A DNA stretch of 64,000 nt from NCBI GenBank assembly GCA_016214695.1, contig JACRNY010000001.1, positions 310,001-374,000 on the forward strand. The letters run 5' to 3'. Position 1 is the first letter of the stretch; each line of letters begins with the position of its first letter. Shown here piece by piece: positions 44,459 to 53,739 of this stretch. This stretch comes from Nitrosomonadales bacterium (lineage in GTDB: Bacteria > Pseudomonadota > Gammaproteobacteria > Burkholderiales > Gallionellaceae). A program made the position numbers and the translations under genes. The notes under the pieces are model-generated. The model was not told the DNA's origin and made no database searches. It saw only the letters and a program-made list of their open reading frames with translations.

Positions 44459-47400
44459 ATGCTTTTCCAGTCATCCCACTCCCGTCCGCGCTATACGAAC
44501 CTGACCGGTTCATCCGATGCGCTCGCACTCGCGCAATACGCGCCGCAGCACTCGCCGCTGGTGGTCATCGCCGCGAATGCGCTGGAAGCGCAGCGGCTGG
44601 TGGAGGAGATCCCGTTCTTCGATCCGAAACTGCGCGTGCACCTGCTGCCGGACTGGGAGACCCTGCCCTACGACCATTTCTCGCCGCACCAGGACCTGAT
44701 CTCGGAACGTCTCGCCACGCTGCATCACATCCGCTCGAACGCTTCCGATGTCGTCATCGTGCCGATCACCACCGCGCTGTACCCGCTGCCGCCGGTGTCC
44801 TATCTGGCGGCCTATACCTTTTTCCTGAAAAAAGGCGAACGCCTCGATCTCGCCGCCTTCCGCCAGCAGATGACGCTGGCCGGCTACAACCACGTGCAGC
44901 AGGTGCTCACCCCCGGCGAATACTGCGTGCGCGGCGGCATCATCGACCTGTTCGCCATGGGCAGCGTGCTGCCCTACCGCCTCGACCTGTTCGACGACGA
45001 GATCGAGTCCATCGCCACCTTCGACGTGGACAGCCAGCGCACCCTGTACCCGGTGCCGGAGATCCGCCTGCTGCCCGCGCGCGAATTCCCCATGGACGAG
45101 AAGGGCCAGGCCACCTTCCGCCAGCACTTCCGCGACCGTTTCGAGGGCGATCCGTCGAAGTCGCGCATCTATAAAGACGTAAGCAAGGGCATCGCCCCCT
45201 CCGGCATCGAGTATTACCTGCCGCTGTTCTTCGAGCAGACCGCCACGCTGTTCGACTACCTGCCCAAAAACGCCACGCTATGCCTGCACCACGACGTGGA
45301 CGCCGCGATACAGCAATTCACGCAGGATGCCGCTTCGCGCTACAACCTGTTGCGCGGCGACCCGCAACGGCCGTTGCTGGAAACGAAGGAATTGTTTCTG
45401 GACGGGGAGCTGTTCTTCATCCGCGCGAAGGAGTTTGCGCGCCTCGATATACTCCCCTCGCCCGCAAGCGGGAGAGGGGCTGGGGGTGAGGGCGATTCAA
45501 AGACACTAACACTGTGTTCGACATCCCCCATCCCCCCCATCGCCGTTGACCGCCGCGCCGAAGTCCCCACCCACGCCTTCCAGAACTTCCTGGAGATCTA
45601 CACCGGGCGCGTGCTGCTGCTTGCCGACAGCCTCGGCCGCCGCGAGATCATGTCCGGCTACCTCAAGGAATACGGCCTCGCCCCCGCCGTGTGCGAAGAC
45701 TACGCATCCTTCCTCGCCGCCAAAGACAAGTTCATGCTCGGCGTCGGCCCCGTCCAGATCGGTTTCGCGCTGCCGGACGAGAAATTTGCCATCGTCACCG
45801 AGACCGAACTGTATGCCGCCCAGCCGCGAAGCCGTGCCAATCGCGCCGCGAAGAAGAGCAACGTGGAAGGCATGCTGCGCGACCTGTCCGAGCTCAAGCC
45901 GGGCGATCCGGTGGTGCATGAGCAGCACGGCATCGCGCGCTATCAGGGACTGGTGAACCTCGACCTCGGCGAAGGCGAGAACGAATTCCTGCTGCTGGTG
46001 TACGCAGGCGAGGACAAGCTGTATGTGCCCGTCTCGCAACTGCACGTCATCAGCCGCTACAGCGGCGGCGCGCCGGAAGCCGCCCCCCTGCACAAGCTGG
46101 GCAGCGGCGCGTGGGACAAGGCCAAGCGCCGCGCCATGCAGCAGGTGCGCGATACCGCTGCCGAACTGTTGAACATCTACGCCCAGCGCGCCACGCGCAA
46201 GGGCCACGCATTCAAGCTCACTTATCACGACTACGAGGCCTTCGCCGCCGGCTTCGGCTTCGAGGAGACGGCCGACCAGGCCGCCGCCATCGAGGCGGTG
46301 CTGCTCGACCTGCAGTCGGGCAAGCCGATGGACCGCCTGATCTGCGGCGATGTCGGTTTCGGCAAGACCGAGGTCGCCCTGCGCGCCGCCTTCGTCGCCG
46401 CCAGCGAAGGCAAGCAGGTGGCGGTGCTGGTGCCCACCACGCTGCTGGCCGAACAGCACTTCCAGACCTTCAGCGACCGTTTCGCCGACTGGCCGATCAA
46501 GCTCGCCGAGCTGTCGCGCTTCCGCTCGACCAAGGAAACGACGCAGGCGCTGAAGGAACTGGCCGAGGGCAAGATCGACATCATCATCGGCACGCACAAG
46601 CTGATCCAGAAGGATGTGAAGTTCCACAACCTCGGCTTGGTCATCCTCGATGAGGAACACCGCTTCGGTGTGCAGCAGAAGGAACGCCTCAAGGCATTGC
46701 GCGCCGAGGTGGATGTGCTTACCCTTACCGCCACGCCCATCCCGCGCACGCTGGCGATGTCGCTGGAAGGCCTGCGCGATTTCTCGGTGATCGCCACCGC
46801 ACCGCAGCGCCGCCTTTCCATCAAGACCTTCGTCAGCGGTTTCAGCCAGGGCGTGATCCGCGAAGCCGTGCTGCGCGAACTCAAGCGCGGCGGCCAGGTG
46901 TACTTCCTGCATAACGAAGTGGACACCATGCCCAACATGCTGGAGAAGCTGGAGACGCTGCTGCCCGAGGCGCGCATCCGCATGGCGCACGGCCAGATGA
47001 ACGAGCGCGAACTGGAAGCGGTGATGCGCGACTTTCACCACCAGCGCTTCAACGTGCTGCTCTGCTCCACGATCATTGAAACGGGTATCGACGTTCCGAC
47101 CGCCAACACCATCATCATGAACCGCGCCGACCGCTTCGGCCTGGCGCAGCTGCACCAGTTGCGCGGCCGCGTCGGCCGTTCGCACCATCAAGCTTACGCT
47201 TACCTGCTGGTGGACAGCATGGAAGGTCTCACCGCGCAGGCGAAGAAACGACTGGAAGCGATCCAGGCCATGGAACAACTGGGCTCCGGTTTCTTCCTCG
47301 CCATGCACGATCTGGAAATACGCGGCGCGGGTGAAGTGCTGGGCGAATCGCAGAGCGGCGAGATGCAGGAGATCGGATTTTCGCTCTACAACGACATGCT

Positions 47401-47893
47401 CGCTGCCGCGATCAAATCGCTCAAGCAGGGCCACGAGCCGGACATGGCACACCCGCTGGGGGTGACCACCGAGATCAACCTGCACACGCCCGCACTCTTG
47501 CCTACCAGCTACTGCGGCGACATCCACCAGCGTCTCGTCATCTACAAACGCCTCGCGCACTGCGACACGCAACAAGACCTGGACGACATGCAGCAGGAAC
47601 TCATCGACCGCTTCGGCCTGCTGCCCGAACCCGCCCAGACCCTGCTCGACAGCCACCGCCTGCGCATCGCAGCCAAACCGCTCGGCGTCAGCAAGGTGGA
47701 CGCCTCAAGCGAAGCCATCGTGATCCAGTTCGTACCCAATCCGCCCATCGACCCGATGAAGGTCATCACCATGATCCAGAGCAAACGTCACATTAAAATG
47801 GCGGGACAGGACAGGCTGAGGATCGAATTGAAATATGGGGATCTGCAGCAGCGGGTGTTGGCGGTGGTGAATTTCTTTAAGGAGTTGAGCTAG
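44459..47893 (+). CDS. mfd: Transcription-repair coupling factor Mfd
   Basis: Mfd removes stalled RNA polymerase and recruits UvrA. ATG 44459 gives 1144 aa, near the usual length. The N-terminal UvrB-like region includes LLPDWETLPYDHFSPHQDLI. The RNA polymerase-interacting domain is at about 480 (ELKPGDPVVHEQHGIARYQGL). The RecG-like translocase has Walker A GDVGFGKTEVALRAAF (about 632), LDEEHRFGVQQKE, LTATPIPRTLAMSL and LHQLRGRVGRSHHQAYAYLL. The TRCF C-terminal domain is complete. A palindromic repeat is inserted in frame at about residues 331-346 and reads PSPASGRGAGGEGD, followed by more low-complexity residues, between the UvrB-like domains. The core motifs are untouched, so the protein is probably functional. 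Confidence 0.97.
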   Translation: MLFQSSHSRPRYTNLTGSSDALALAQYAPQHSPLVVIAANALEAQRLVEEIPFFDPKLRVHLLPDWETLPYDHFSPHQDLISERLATLHHIRSNASDVVIVPITTALYPLPPVSYLAAYTFFLKKGERLDLAAFRQQMTLAGYNHVQQVLTPGEYCVRGGIIDLFAMGSVLPYRLDLFDDEIESIATFDVDSQRTLYPVPEIRLLPAREFPMDEKGQATFRQHFRDRFEGDPSKSRIYKDVSKGIAPSGIEYYLPLFFEQTATLFDYLPKNATLCLHHDVDAAIQQFTQDAASRYNLLRGDPQRPLLETKELFLDGELFFIRAKEFARLDILPSPASGRGAGGEGDSKTLTLCSTSPIPPIAVDRRAEVPTHAFQNFLEIYTGRVLLLADSLGRREIMSGYLKEYGLAPAVCEDYASFLAAKDKFMLGVGPVQIGFALPDEKFAIVTETELYAAQPRSRANRAAKKSNVEGMLRDLSELKPGDPVVHEQHGIARYQGLVNLDLGEGENEFLLLVYAGEDKLYVPVSQLHVISRYSGGAPEAAPLHKLGSGAWDKAKRRAMQQVRDTAAELLNIYAQRATRKGHAFKLTYHDYEAFAAGFGFEETADQAAAIEAVLLDLQSGKPMDRLICGDVGFGKTEVALRAAFVAASEGKQVAVLVPTTLLAEQHFQTFSDRFADWPIKLAELSRFRSTKETTQALKELAEGKIDIIIGTHKLIQKDVKFHNLGLVILDEEHRFGVQQKERLKALRAEVDVLTLTATPIPRTLAMSLEGLRDFSVIATAPQRRLSIKTFVSGFSQGVIREAVLRELKRGGQVYFLHNEVDTMPNMLEKLETLLPEARIRMAHGQMNERELEAVMRDFHHQRFNVLLCSTIIETGIDVPTANTIIMNRADRFGLAQLHQLRGRVGRSHHQAYAYLLVDSMEGLTAQAKKRLEAIQAMEQLGSGFFLAMHDLEIRGAGEVLGESQSGEMQEIGFSLYNDMLAAAIKSLKQGHEPDMAHPLGVTTEINLHTPALLPTSYCGDIHQRLVIYKRLAHCDTQQDLDDMQQELIDRFGLLPEPAQTLLDSHRLRIAAKPLGVSKVDASSEAIVIQFVPNPPIDPMKVITMIQSKRHIKMAGQDRLRIELKYGDLQQRVLAVVNFFKELS
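45453..45493 (-). repeat. GC-rich palindromic repeat, copy 3, in frame inside mfd
   Basis: On the plus strand it reads CTCCCCTCGCCCGC followed by GCGGGAGAGGGG and CTGGGGGTGAGGG. Its reverse complement matches the 15194-15234 element almost base for base, with the loop changed. The orientation is opposite to the copies at 57947 and 58459. Confidence 0.85.
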
Positions 47894-47903
47894 AACAACT
47901 TGG

Positions 47904-47977
47904 CAGGGTGGGCAAAAGCGAAGCGTTGCCCACATTCATGCACCGCATCCGCGTGGGCACGATGTGCCCACCCTACC
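47904..47977. repeat. GGGTGGGC...GCCCACCCT repeat downstream of mfd
   Basis: It is framed by AGGGTGGGC at the left and GTGCCCACCCTACC at the right, with internal GCCCAC and GTGGGCAC halves. It is the second copy of the element between ispD and ispF. It lies between mfd and the convergent lipoprotein gene and may end both transcripts by folding, although there is no T-run. Confidence 0.8.
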
Positions 47978-48030
47978 CGGCTGGTTAGAATCATTTCAGA
48001 ATCCGCTCGCCTGCCTAAACTTTCCGGCAC

Positions 48031-48771
48031 TTAGAAATTCAACCCCACATCAAGCGTCGGCCCGCTGAACGTCATGCGGAAATCCGACGCTCCCAATCCG
48101 CTCTTCCCGTTCACTTCCCATTTGGCATAGCCCGCGCGCAGGGCGAGGTTGTCGCCGAGCGCCTGCGCCAGGAACAACTGGTAGCGCCCCATGTCCCTGA
48201 GACCGACCTCATCGCGCCCGGCGAAACCGGACACATGCGCATGCAGGCTGGTGGCGGGGCGCATGCGCCAGATGAGGCCGACTCCGCCTTGTGCACCGTA
48301 ATTGTTGAAGCGGGCGGAAGTGTTCTGCGTGGTTGAGGACACAGTCAGGCCCATGGAGGTATGGCCGATGCCGCCGGACAGTTCCAGGCCCAGCGCTTTC
48401 TCGCGGAAGAACTTGCGCCAGCGGAACGAGATGTCGGCATAGTTGATGTCGAAATCGTTTTTGAGCTGCTCCGGCGCCAGGAACGTGGTGTTGTTGTAGA
48501 CGATGGGCGGGCGTCCGGCCGCAAGCGCCTGTTCGCCGCTGCCTTTTGCCCGCACCAGCCCGAACTCGATGGCTTTGCCTGTCTGCGGTTCCGCGGGGGT
48601 CTGCTTCGGTTCGTCGAGACTGACGGCGACCCTGAGCGATGGCAATGAGACGCGCTTGTCGTCTGCGATGATCTGGGAGGTGGTCTGGCAGCCTGCCAGG
48701 GCCAGCGCGGCGAACAACCCGGCGAGCAGGCGGATGCGGATAGCGATGCGTTGGGAATGAGCGGTGTTCAT
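48031..48771 (-). CDS. Outer-membrane lipoprotein with beta-barrel-like C-terminus
   Basis: The 246-aa protein starts at ATG 48771 behind a strong AAGGAGG. A lipoprotein signal peptide ends at the lipobox LALAGC (Cys near residue 28). After a short linker (about 30-100), the rest is rich in alternating hydrophobic strands, for example FDINYADISFRWRKFF, LGLELSGGIGHTSMGL and QLFLAQALGDNLALRAGYAKWEV. It ends in Phe (TLDVGLNF), as in outer-membrane barrels. I recognise no named family. It has its own ribosome site and converges on mfd, and is divergent from serB. A surface or outer-membrane location is inferred. Confidence 0.75.
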   Translation of the reverse strand: MNTAHSQRIAIRIRLLAGLFAALALAGCQTTSQIIADDKRVSLPSLRVAVSLDEPKQTPAEPQTGKAIEFGLVRAKGSGEQALAAGRPPIVYNNTTFLAPEQLKNDFDINYADISFRWRKFFREKALGLELSGGIGHTSMGLTVSSTTQNTSARFNNYGAQGGVGLIWRMRPATSLHAHVSGFAGRDEVGLRDMGRYQLFLAQALGDNLALRAGYAKWEVNGKSGLGASDFRMTFSGPTLDVGLNF

Positions 48772-48945
48772 CTTGCCTCCTTAATGATCGGGCCGTTCGG
48801 AAACGATAGCGCGAGGGCATGATAGGCGAACCGTGCAGGGCGCACCACCCTGCCCTGCAACTTATTGCCGTCATCCGCCGCCGTTGAATTAAAATGCTGC
48901 GCTTTCGATTTGAATCCCCGCTGCGGCAGAAACGAACAACAGAAC

Positions 48946-49782
48946 ATGAACCTCATCCTCCAGGCATTACACGACATCCCATCCGCGCAGGTCGAGCACC
49001 TCGCCGGGCTTTCCGGCGCAGCCCGCATCGAACAGATCGCCGCGCATCTCTACCGCCTGCGCGAGGCGAAGCCGCATGCCGACATCGCCGCCTATTGTTT
49101 CGAGCACCGGATCGATTACGGTTTCGTGCCGCAGGGCAAGCATCTTGGCGATTTCGGCCTGGTGGTGATGGACATGGATTCCACGCTCATCAACATCGAG
49201 TGCATCGACGAGATCGCCGACATGCAGGGTATCAAGCCGCAGGTGGCCGAGATCACCGAATCGGCGATGCGCGGCGAGATCGATTTCGCCGAGAGCCTGC
49301 GCCGCCGCGTGGCCCTGCTGAAGGGGCTGGACGAGAGCGCCTTGCTGCGCGTCTACGACGAGCGGCTGAAACTCAATCCCGGCGCGGAAACCATGCTGGC
49401 GGAGCTGAAGAAGCACGGCATCAGGACGCTGCTGGTCTCGGGCGGCTTCGTGTTCTTCACCGAGCGGCTGAAGCAGCGCGTCGGTCTCGATTTCGCCCAT
49501 GCCAACACGCTGGAGATCGTGGACGGCAAGCTCACCGGCAATGTCGCAGGCAAGATCGTGGATGCGCAAGGCAAGGCGGACTGGCTGAACCATGTGCGCA
49601 CCGAACTGGGACTGCAGCCGGAACAGGTCATCGCCATGGGCGACGGCGCCAACGACCTGAAGATGATGGCGCAGGCGGGCGTGAGCATCGCCTATCACGC
49701 CAAGCCGGTGGTGCGCGCGCAGGCCAGCTATGCGCTGAACTTCGTGGGGCTGGACGGGCTGGTGAACCTGCTGGGGAACTGA
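48946..49782 (+). CDS. serB: Phosphoserine phosphatase
   Basis: SerB dephosphorylates O-phosphoserine, the last step of serine synthesis. ATG 48946 gives 278 aa. The HAD signatures are present: nucleophile VVMDMDSTLINIECIDEIAD (about residue 73), LLVSGGFVFFTERL (motif II), and IAMGDGANDLKMMAQAGVSIAYHAKP (motifs III/IV, listed across the stretch). The N-terminal 65 residues are a variable cap typical of the bacterial SerB family. It is divergent from the outer-membrane lipoprotein. The ribosome site is weak. No other serine pathway gene is nearby. Confidence 0.96.
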   Translation: MNLILQALHDIPSAQVEHLAGLSGAARIEQIAAHLYRLREAKPHADIAAYCFEHRIDYGFVPQGKHLGDFGLVVMDMDSTLINIECIDEIADMQGIKPQVAEITESAMRGEIDFAESLRRRVALLKGLDESALLRVYDERLKLNPGAETMLAELKKHGIRTLLVSGGFVFFTERLKQRVGLDFAHANTLEIVDGKLTGNVAGKIVDAQGKADWLNHVRTELGLQPEQVIAMGDGANDLKMMAQAGVSIAYHAKPVVRAQASYALNFVGLDGLVNLLGN

Positions 49783-49865
49783 AGCGTCCGCCGCACGATT
49801 TCAAGCGCGAACGCCTGTGATAGAGTGCAGGCACTTTTCTTCCCTGATCGCTTGAAAGGATAGTC

Positions 49866-50429
49866 ATGAAAGATGTCATGCTGGGACTGGTCGATGTCCC
49901 CATCGTGCGTATGTTCGTGCTGGCGGGCCTCATCTTCCTGATGGTCGCCGTGCTGGGCAAGGTCGAAGGCAAGATCGAGCCGGGCCGCCTCGGCCGTATC
50001 GGCGCTGTCGTGGTCGGCGTATTGCTGATCCTGGTCGGCATGGCCATGCAGTACACCGAGAACCAGAACGTGTACGCCAAGCTGCCGCCCAACCTGGTCG
50101 CGTCCCTGCCCGCCGGCATGGTCGCCGTCGCCCCGGTCAGCGCCGTTCCTGCTGCCCCGGTGATTCCCATCAAGGTCGTCTCAGGTACCTATGGACGCAA
50201 CTGCAACGCCAAGGCCGGCAATGCGACAGCGCAACTGGCCAAGGCCTGCGACGGCCAGGGCAGTTGCGATTTCCTGATCGATCCGGCCACGCTGGAAGAC
50301 CCGGCACCGACCTGCAGCAAGGATTTCGCCGCCGAATGGAAATGCGGTGACGGCAACGCGGTCTATTCCGCCGCCCTGTCCGCTCTCAGCGGCAAGAACG
50401 ACAGGCTGCGCCTGAGCTGCGCCAACTGA
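49866..50429 (+). CDS. Membrane-anchored lectin-like (SUEL/galactose-binding-type) protein
   Basis: The 187-aa protein starts at ATG 49866 with AAAGGA upstream. Two membrane segments (about 12-30 and 40-60) are followed by an Ala/Pro-rich linker. The C-terminal domain of about 80 residues is cysteine-rich: VVSGTYGRNCNAKAGNAT, KACDGQGSCDFLIDPATL, DPAPTCSKDFAAEWKCGDG and RLRLSC. Six cysteines in this pattern resemble the rhamnose/galactose-binding lectin (SUEL-type) fold found in a few bacterial proteins. Ligand binding is unproven. It follows serB but has its own ribosome site, and is followed by a strong hairpin (50434-50459). Confidence 0.7.
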   Translation: MKDVMLGLVDVPIVRMFVLAGLIFLMVAVLGKVEGKIEPGRLGRIGAVVVGVLLILVGMAMQYTENQNVYAKLPPNLVASLPAGMVAVAPVSAVPAAPVIPIKVVSGTYGRNCNAKAGNATAQLAKACDGQGSCDFLIDPATLEDPAPTCSKDFAAEWKCGDGNAVYSAALSALSGKNDRLRLSCAN

Positions 50430-50433
50430 CCTC

Positions 50434-50459
50434 CCGGCGCTTCCGCCGCGAAGCGCCGG
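50434..50459 (+). terminator. Hairpin terminator after the lectin-like gene
   Basis: A perfect 10-bp inverted repeat, CCGGCGCTTC and GAAGCGCCGG, encloses a 6-base loop immediately after the stop codon. A T-rich stretch (ATTCTCTTTTC) follows after a few bases instead of immediately, so termination may be partial. Confidence 0.6.
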
Positions 50460-50534
50460 ACCATTCTCTTTTCAGTGCCACGACCGCTAGCGTTTCATGC
50501 CGGCCAAGTCAATTTTTGGCGCCAATTATTTCAC

Positions 50535-50562
50535 TTGAAAATAACTTCCACCCCCCTACAAT
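50535..50562 (+). promoter_or_regulatory. nrdJ promoter (-35 TTGAAA, -10 TACAAT)
   Basis: TTGAAA at 50535-50540 and TACAAT at 50557-50562 are separated by 16 bp, a good sigma-70-type promoter. Transcription would begin near 50569, giving a leader of about 300 nt before nrdJ. The -10 element lies inside the upstream NrdR-like box, so NrdR binding would block polymerase. Confidence 0.55.
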
Positions 50563-50599
50563 TAGTCTGATTCAGGCAATCAACCACTAGATATAGTGG
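50553..50599 (+). promoter_or_regulatory. Tandem NrdR boxes upstream of nrdJ
   Basis: A near-perfect NrdR palindrome, CCACTAGATATAGTGG, lies at 50584-50599. Exactly 31 bp upstream, at 50553-50568, CCCCTACAATTAGTCT matches 10 of 16 bases of the NrdR consensus (ACACTATATATAGTGT). NrdR boxes are known to occur as pairs about 31 bp (three helical turns) apart near ribonucleotide reductase promoters. The box position over the -10 and start of transcription fits repression of nrdJ when dATP/ATP binds NrdR. Confidence 0.75.
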
Positions 50600-50870
50600 T
50601 TTTTGCTTTTCGAACTGAAGTCGTCAGTGCAATCAAGGGGGTAGCGAAATGTTCGATTCAGGGAACGGTTCCTCATCCGGTCACAATGATTCCGAGTCCA
50701 CCGTTGCCCAAAGAGATTCCGCTGACCGACACCCAGTACCCAACTCCAAGGCTCAGGTAAAACGCTCCGGGAACGCGGGCGTTTCCGGAGCCTACGAATC
50801 AAAAGAACATATCCCGGGCGACCGCGCAAGAAGCCCGGAAGACAAAACAGCGCGCAAAGGGAACAAGATA
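50569..50870 (+). promoter_or_regulatory. Long structured leader of nrdJ
   Basis: About 300 nt separate the predicted transcription start from the nrdJ ATG. An in-frame upstream extension is open, but its peptide is low-complexity and lacks similarity to NrdJ, so I treat the region as untranslated. It holds a 13-bp stem, GCTCCGGGAACGC and GCGTTTCCGGAGC with a 2-base gap (50764-50791, one G-T wobble), and a small GGAA/TTCC hairpin near 50661. No B12-box or T-run is recognisable. A regulatory RNA specific for nrdJ is plausible. Confidence 0.5.
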
Positions 50871-53696
50871 ATGACGCAAGAGATCAGCACCGAGGTGCTT
50901 CTGGAAAAATACGCGGAAGCGGACGAGAAGTCGGTACAGGATGTGCGCCGCCGCGTGGCGCGCGGCTTGGCACAGGCCGAGAAGCCAGAGGAACGCGCCA
51001 AGTGGGAGCAGGCCTTCTTCGACGCGCAGGAGAACGGCTTCGTGCCCGCGGGGCGCATCAATTCCGCCGCCGGGTTGAAGATCCAGGCCACGCTCATCAA
51101 CTGCTTCGTGCAGCCGGTGGGCGATGCCATCTCCGGCATCAGCGACGGCAAGCCAGGCATCTACGATGCTTTGCAGCAAGCGGCCGAGACCATGCGCCGC
51201 GGCGGCGGCGTGGGTTATGACTTCTCTTCCATCCGCCCCGAAGGCGCGCATGTCAAAGGTACCAACTCGCGCGCCAGCGGCCCCATCTCTTATATGCGCG
51301 TGTTCGACCGTTCCTGCGAGACGGTGGAATCGGCCGGTGCTCGGCGCGGTGCGCAGATGGGCGTGCTGCGCTGCGACCACCCCGACATCGAGAAATTCAT
51401 CAGCGCCAAGGACCAGGGCGACCTGCGCAACTTCAACATCTCGGTCGGTGTGACCGATGCGCTGATGCAGGCGGTGGAAAAAGATGAAGAGTTCGAACTG
51501 GTGCATGCCGCCGAGCCTTCCGCCGCGATCAAGGCGGCGGGCGCCACGCAACGCGCCGACGGCAAGTGGGTGTATCGCAAGGTGCGCGCCACCGACCTGT
51601 GGAAGCAGATCATCGCCAGCACCTACGACCACGCCGAGCCGGGCGTGCTGTTCATCGACCTGATGAACCGCGACAACAACCTGTCGTATTGCGAAGTGAT
51701 CGAGGCGACCAATCCCTGCGCCGAGCAACCGCTCCCGCCGTACGGCTGCTGCTGCCTCGGCTCCATCGACCTGTCACGCATGGTGAAGAACCCGTTCTCC
51801 AAGCATGCGGGCTTCGACTACGAACCGTTCAAGCAACTGGTACGCGTCTCGGTGCGCATGCTCGACAACGTGCTTGACGTGACCGCCTGGCCGCTTCCCG
51901 AGCAACAGCAGGAAGCGCAGAACAAGCGCCGCGTCGGTCTGGGCTTCACCGGTCTCGGCGATGCGCTGGTGATGCTGGGGCTGCGCTACGACACCGACGC
52001 GGCACGCGCCTTCGCCGCCGACATCACGCGCATCATGCGCGACGAGGCCTATCTCGCCTCGGTCGATCTGGCGCAGGAACGCGGCGCATTCCCGCTGCTG
52101 GACGCCGGTCATTATCTGTCTGCCCCGCGTTTCGCCTCGCGTCTGCCGGATGAGCTCAAGGACAAGATCCGCAAGCACGGCATCCGCAACAGCCACCTGC
52201 TTTCCATCGCACCCACCGGCACCATCTCGCTGGCCTTCGCCGACAACGCTTCCAACGGTATCGAGCCCGCGTTCTCCTGGTTCTACACACGCAAGAAACG
52301 CATGATGGACGGGACGACCAAGGACTACCCGGTGGAAGACCATGCCTGGCGCGTCTACAAGCAACAGGGTGGCGACACGGACAAGCTGCCGCCCGCTTTC
52401 GTCACCGCGTTGGAGATCTCCGCCATCGACCACATGAAGATGGTCGCCGCCGTGGCACCGTTCATCGACACCTCAATCAGCAAAACGGTGAACGTGCCGG
52501 CCGACTACCCCTACGAGGACTTCAAGGACCTTTACACCGAGGCATGGAGGGCAGGACTGAAAGGCCTGGCGACCTACCGTCCGAACAGCGTGCTGGGCTC
52601 GGTGCTGTCGGTCACGTCGGAGAAGAAGGAGGAAGAACAGCCGCAGGACTTCGTGTTCGACCAGGATAGGCGCATCGTGCTGGAGACCGCGCCCAAACCG
52701 GCGCTCGCCTCGCTGCGCTGGCCCGGCCGCCCTTCCCTGCCAGCGGGCAGCGAGGGCTGGACCTCGCCGGTGGTCAAACACCCGCTCGGCAGTTTCGTGG
52801 CCTTCGTGTCGCATACCAGGAACGGCTGCAACCATCCGTTCGAGGTATGGGTGAACGGTTCGGAGCAGCCGCGCGGACTGGGCGCACTGGCGAAATCGCT
52901 GTCGATGGACATGCGCACGCGCGACCCGGTGTGGATACGCATGAAACTGGAGATGCTGATGAAGTCGGCAGGCGACGACGCCTTCGACATGCCGATGCCT
53001 CCAGACGGCGAAGTAAAACGCATGCCCAGCCTGGTCGCCGCGTTCGCGCACCTGCTCAAATACCGCATCGAGGAACTGGGCGCGCTGGAAGTCTGCGAAG
53101 GCGTGACTACGCCGATGATGGATGCGCTGTTCGCGAAGAAGGAGCCCAAGACCGGCACCGACGGCACCATGAGCTGGACAGTGGATATCTCCAATGCCGG
53201 GGCCGGCGACGACTTCGTGCTGGGCCTGAAGGAACTGATGCTGCCGGATGGACAGCGCCGCCCCTATTCGATGTGGCTGTCCGGCGTGTATCCGCGCTCG
53301 CTCGACGGCCTGTGCAAGGTTCTGAGTCTGGACATGCGCGTGATCGATCCGGCCTGGATCGGCATGAAGCTGCGCAAGCTGCTCAACTTCGGCGAACCGC
53401 TGGGCGATTTCATGGCACGCGTGCCCGGCGGCAACAAGATGGAGAGCTACCCATCGACGGTTTCCTACGTCGCCAAGCTCATCATCCACCGCTACGCCAT
53501 GCTCGGCATCCTCGACGAACACGGCTACCCGGTGCAACAGATGGGCGTGCTCGAGATCCCCGAAGGCCAGATCAAACCCACCGCCATCAAACCCATCGTA
53601 GGCAAGGTATGCAAGGAATGCGGCAACGCCACGCTGATCAAGAAGGACGGTTGCGAGTTCTGCACCAGTTGCGGCGCGATCGGGGCGTGCGGCTGA
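50871..53696 (+). CDS. nrdJ: Adenosylcobalamin-dependent ribonucleotide reductase (class II)
   Basis: NrdJ reduces ribonucleotides using coenzyme B12, independently of oxygen. ATG 50871 is chosen because AAAGGGA precedes it and the conserved sequence starts there; the product is 941 aa. The catalytic region includes [16 protein letters not shown], the substrate loop [37 protein letters not shown] (active-site Asn-x-Cys-x-Glu near 281) and [22 protein letters not shown]. Two TSCPD domains follow in tandem (about 630-735 and 765-880). A C-terminal cysteine cluster, [11 protein letters not shown] and [14 protein letters not shown], is likely the redox-active tail or zinc ribbon. It is under apparent NrdR control. 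Confidence 0.96.
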   Translation: MTQEISTEVLLEKYAEADEKSVQDVRRRVARGLAQAEKPEERAKWEQAFFDAQENGFVPAGRINSAAGLKIQATLINCFVQPVGDAISGISDGKPGIYDALQQAAETMRRGGGVGYDFSSIRPEGAHVKGTNSRASGPISYMRVFDRSCETVESAGARRGAQMGVLRCDHPDIEKFISAKDQGDLRNFNISVGVTDALMQAVEKDEEFELVHAAEPSAAIKAAGATQRADGKWVYRKVRATDLWKQIIASTYDHAEPGVLFIDLMNRDNNLSYCEVIEATNPCAEQPLPPYGCCCLGSIDLSRMVKNPFSKHAGFDYEPFKQLVRVSVRMLDNVLDVTAWPLPEQQQEAQNKRRVGLGFTGLGDALVMLGLRYDTDAARAFAADITRIMRDEAYLASVDLAQERGAFPLLDAGHYLSAPRFASRLPDELKDKIRKHGIRNSHLLSIAPTGTISLAFADNASNGIEPAFSWFYTRKKRMMDGTTKDYPVEDHAWRVYKQQGGDTDKLPPAFVTALEISAIDHMKMVAAVAPFIDTSISKTVNVPADYPYEDFKDLYTEAWRAGLKGLATYRPNSVLGSVLSVTSEKKEEEQPQDFVFDQDRRIVLETAPKPALASLRWPGRPSLPAGSEGWTSPVVKHPLGSFVAFVSHTRNGCNHPFEVWVNGSEQPRGLGALAKSLSMDMRTRDPVWIRMKLEMLMKSAGDDAFDMPMPPDGEVKRMPSLVAAFAHLLKYRIEELGALEVCEGVTTPMMDALFAKKEPKTGTDGTMSWTVDISNAGAGDDFVLGLKELMLPDGQRRPYSMWLSGVYPRSLDGLCKVLSLDMRVIDPAWIGMKLRKLLNFGEPLGDFMARVPGGNKMESYPSTVSYVAKLIIHRYAMLGILDEHGYPVQQMGVLEIPEGQIKPTAIKPIVGKVCKECGNATLIKKDGCEFCTSCGAIGACG

Positions 53697-53739
53697 GCAA
53701 TTTAGGTTTTTTCAGTCAGATAAACGAAAGGGAGATGGG

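Noticed and set aside
45506-47656. 716-codon minus-strand frame opposite mfd
   Set aside because: Mirror of the conserved Mfd helicase motifs; composition is typical of an antisense shadow.
50569-50870. Cobalamin riboswitch upstream of B12-dependent nrdJ
   Set aside because: I found no B12-box or typical riboswitch core; the hairpin leader does not match what I know of that class.
50649-50870. 74-residue N-terminal extension of NrdJ from ATG 50649
   Set aside because: The peptide is low-complexity and polar, unlike NrdJ, and a good ribosome site precedes ATG 50871.
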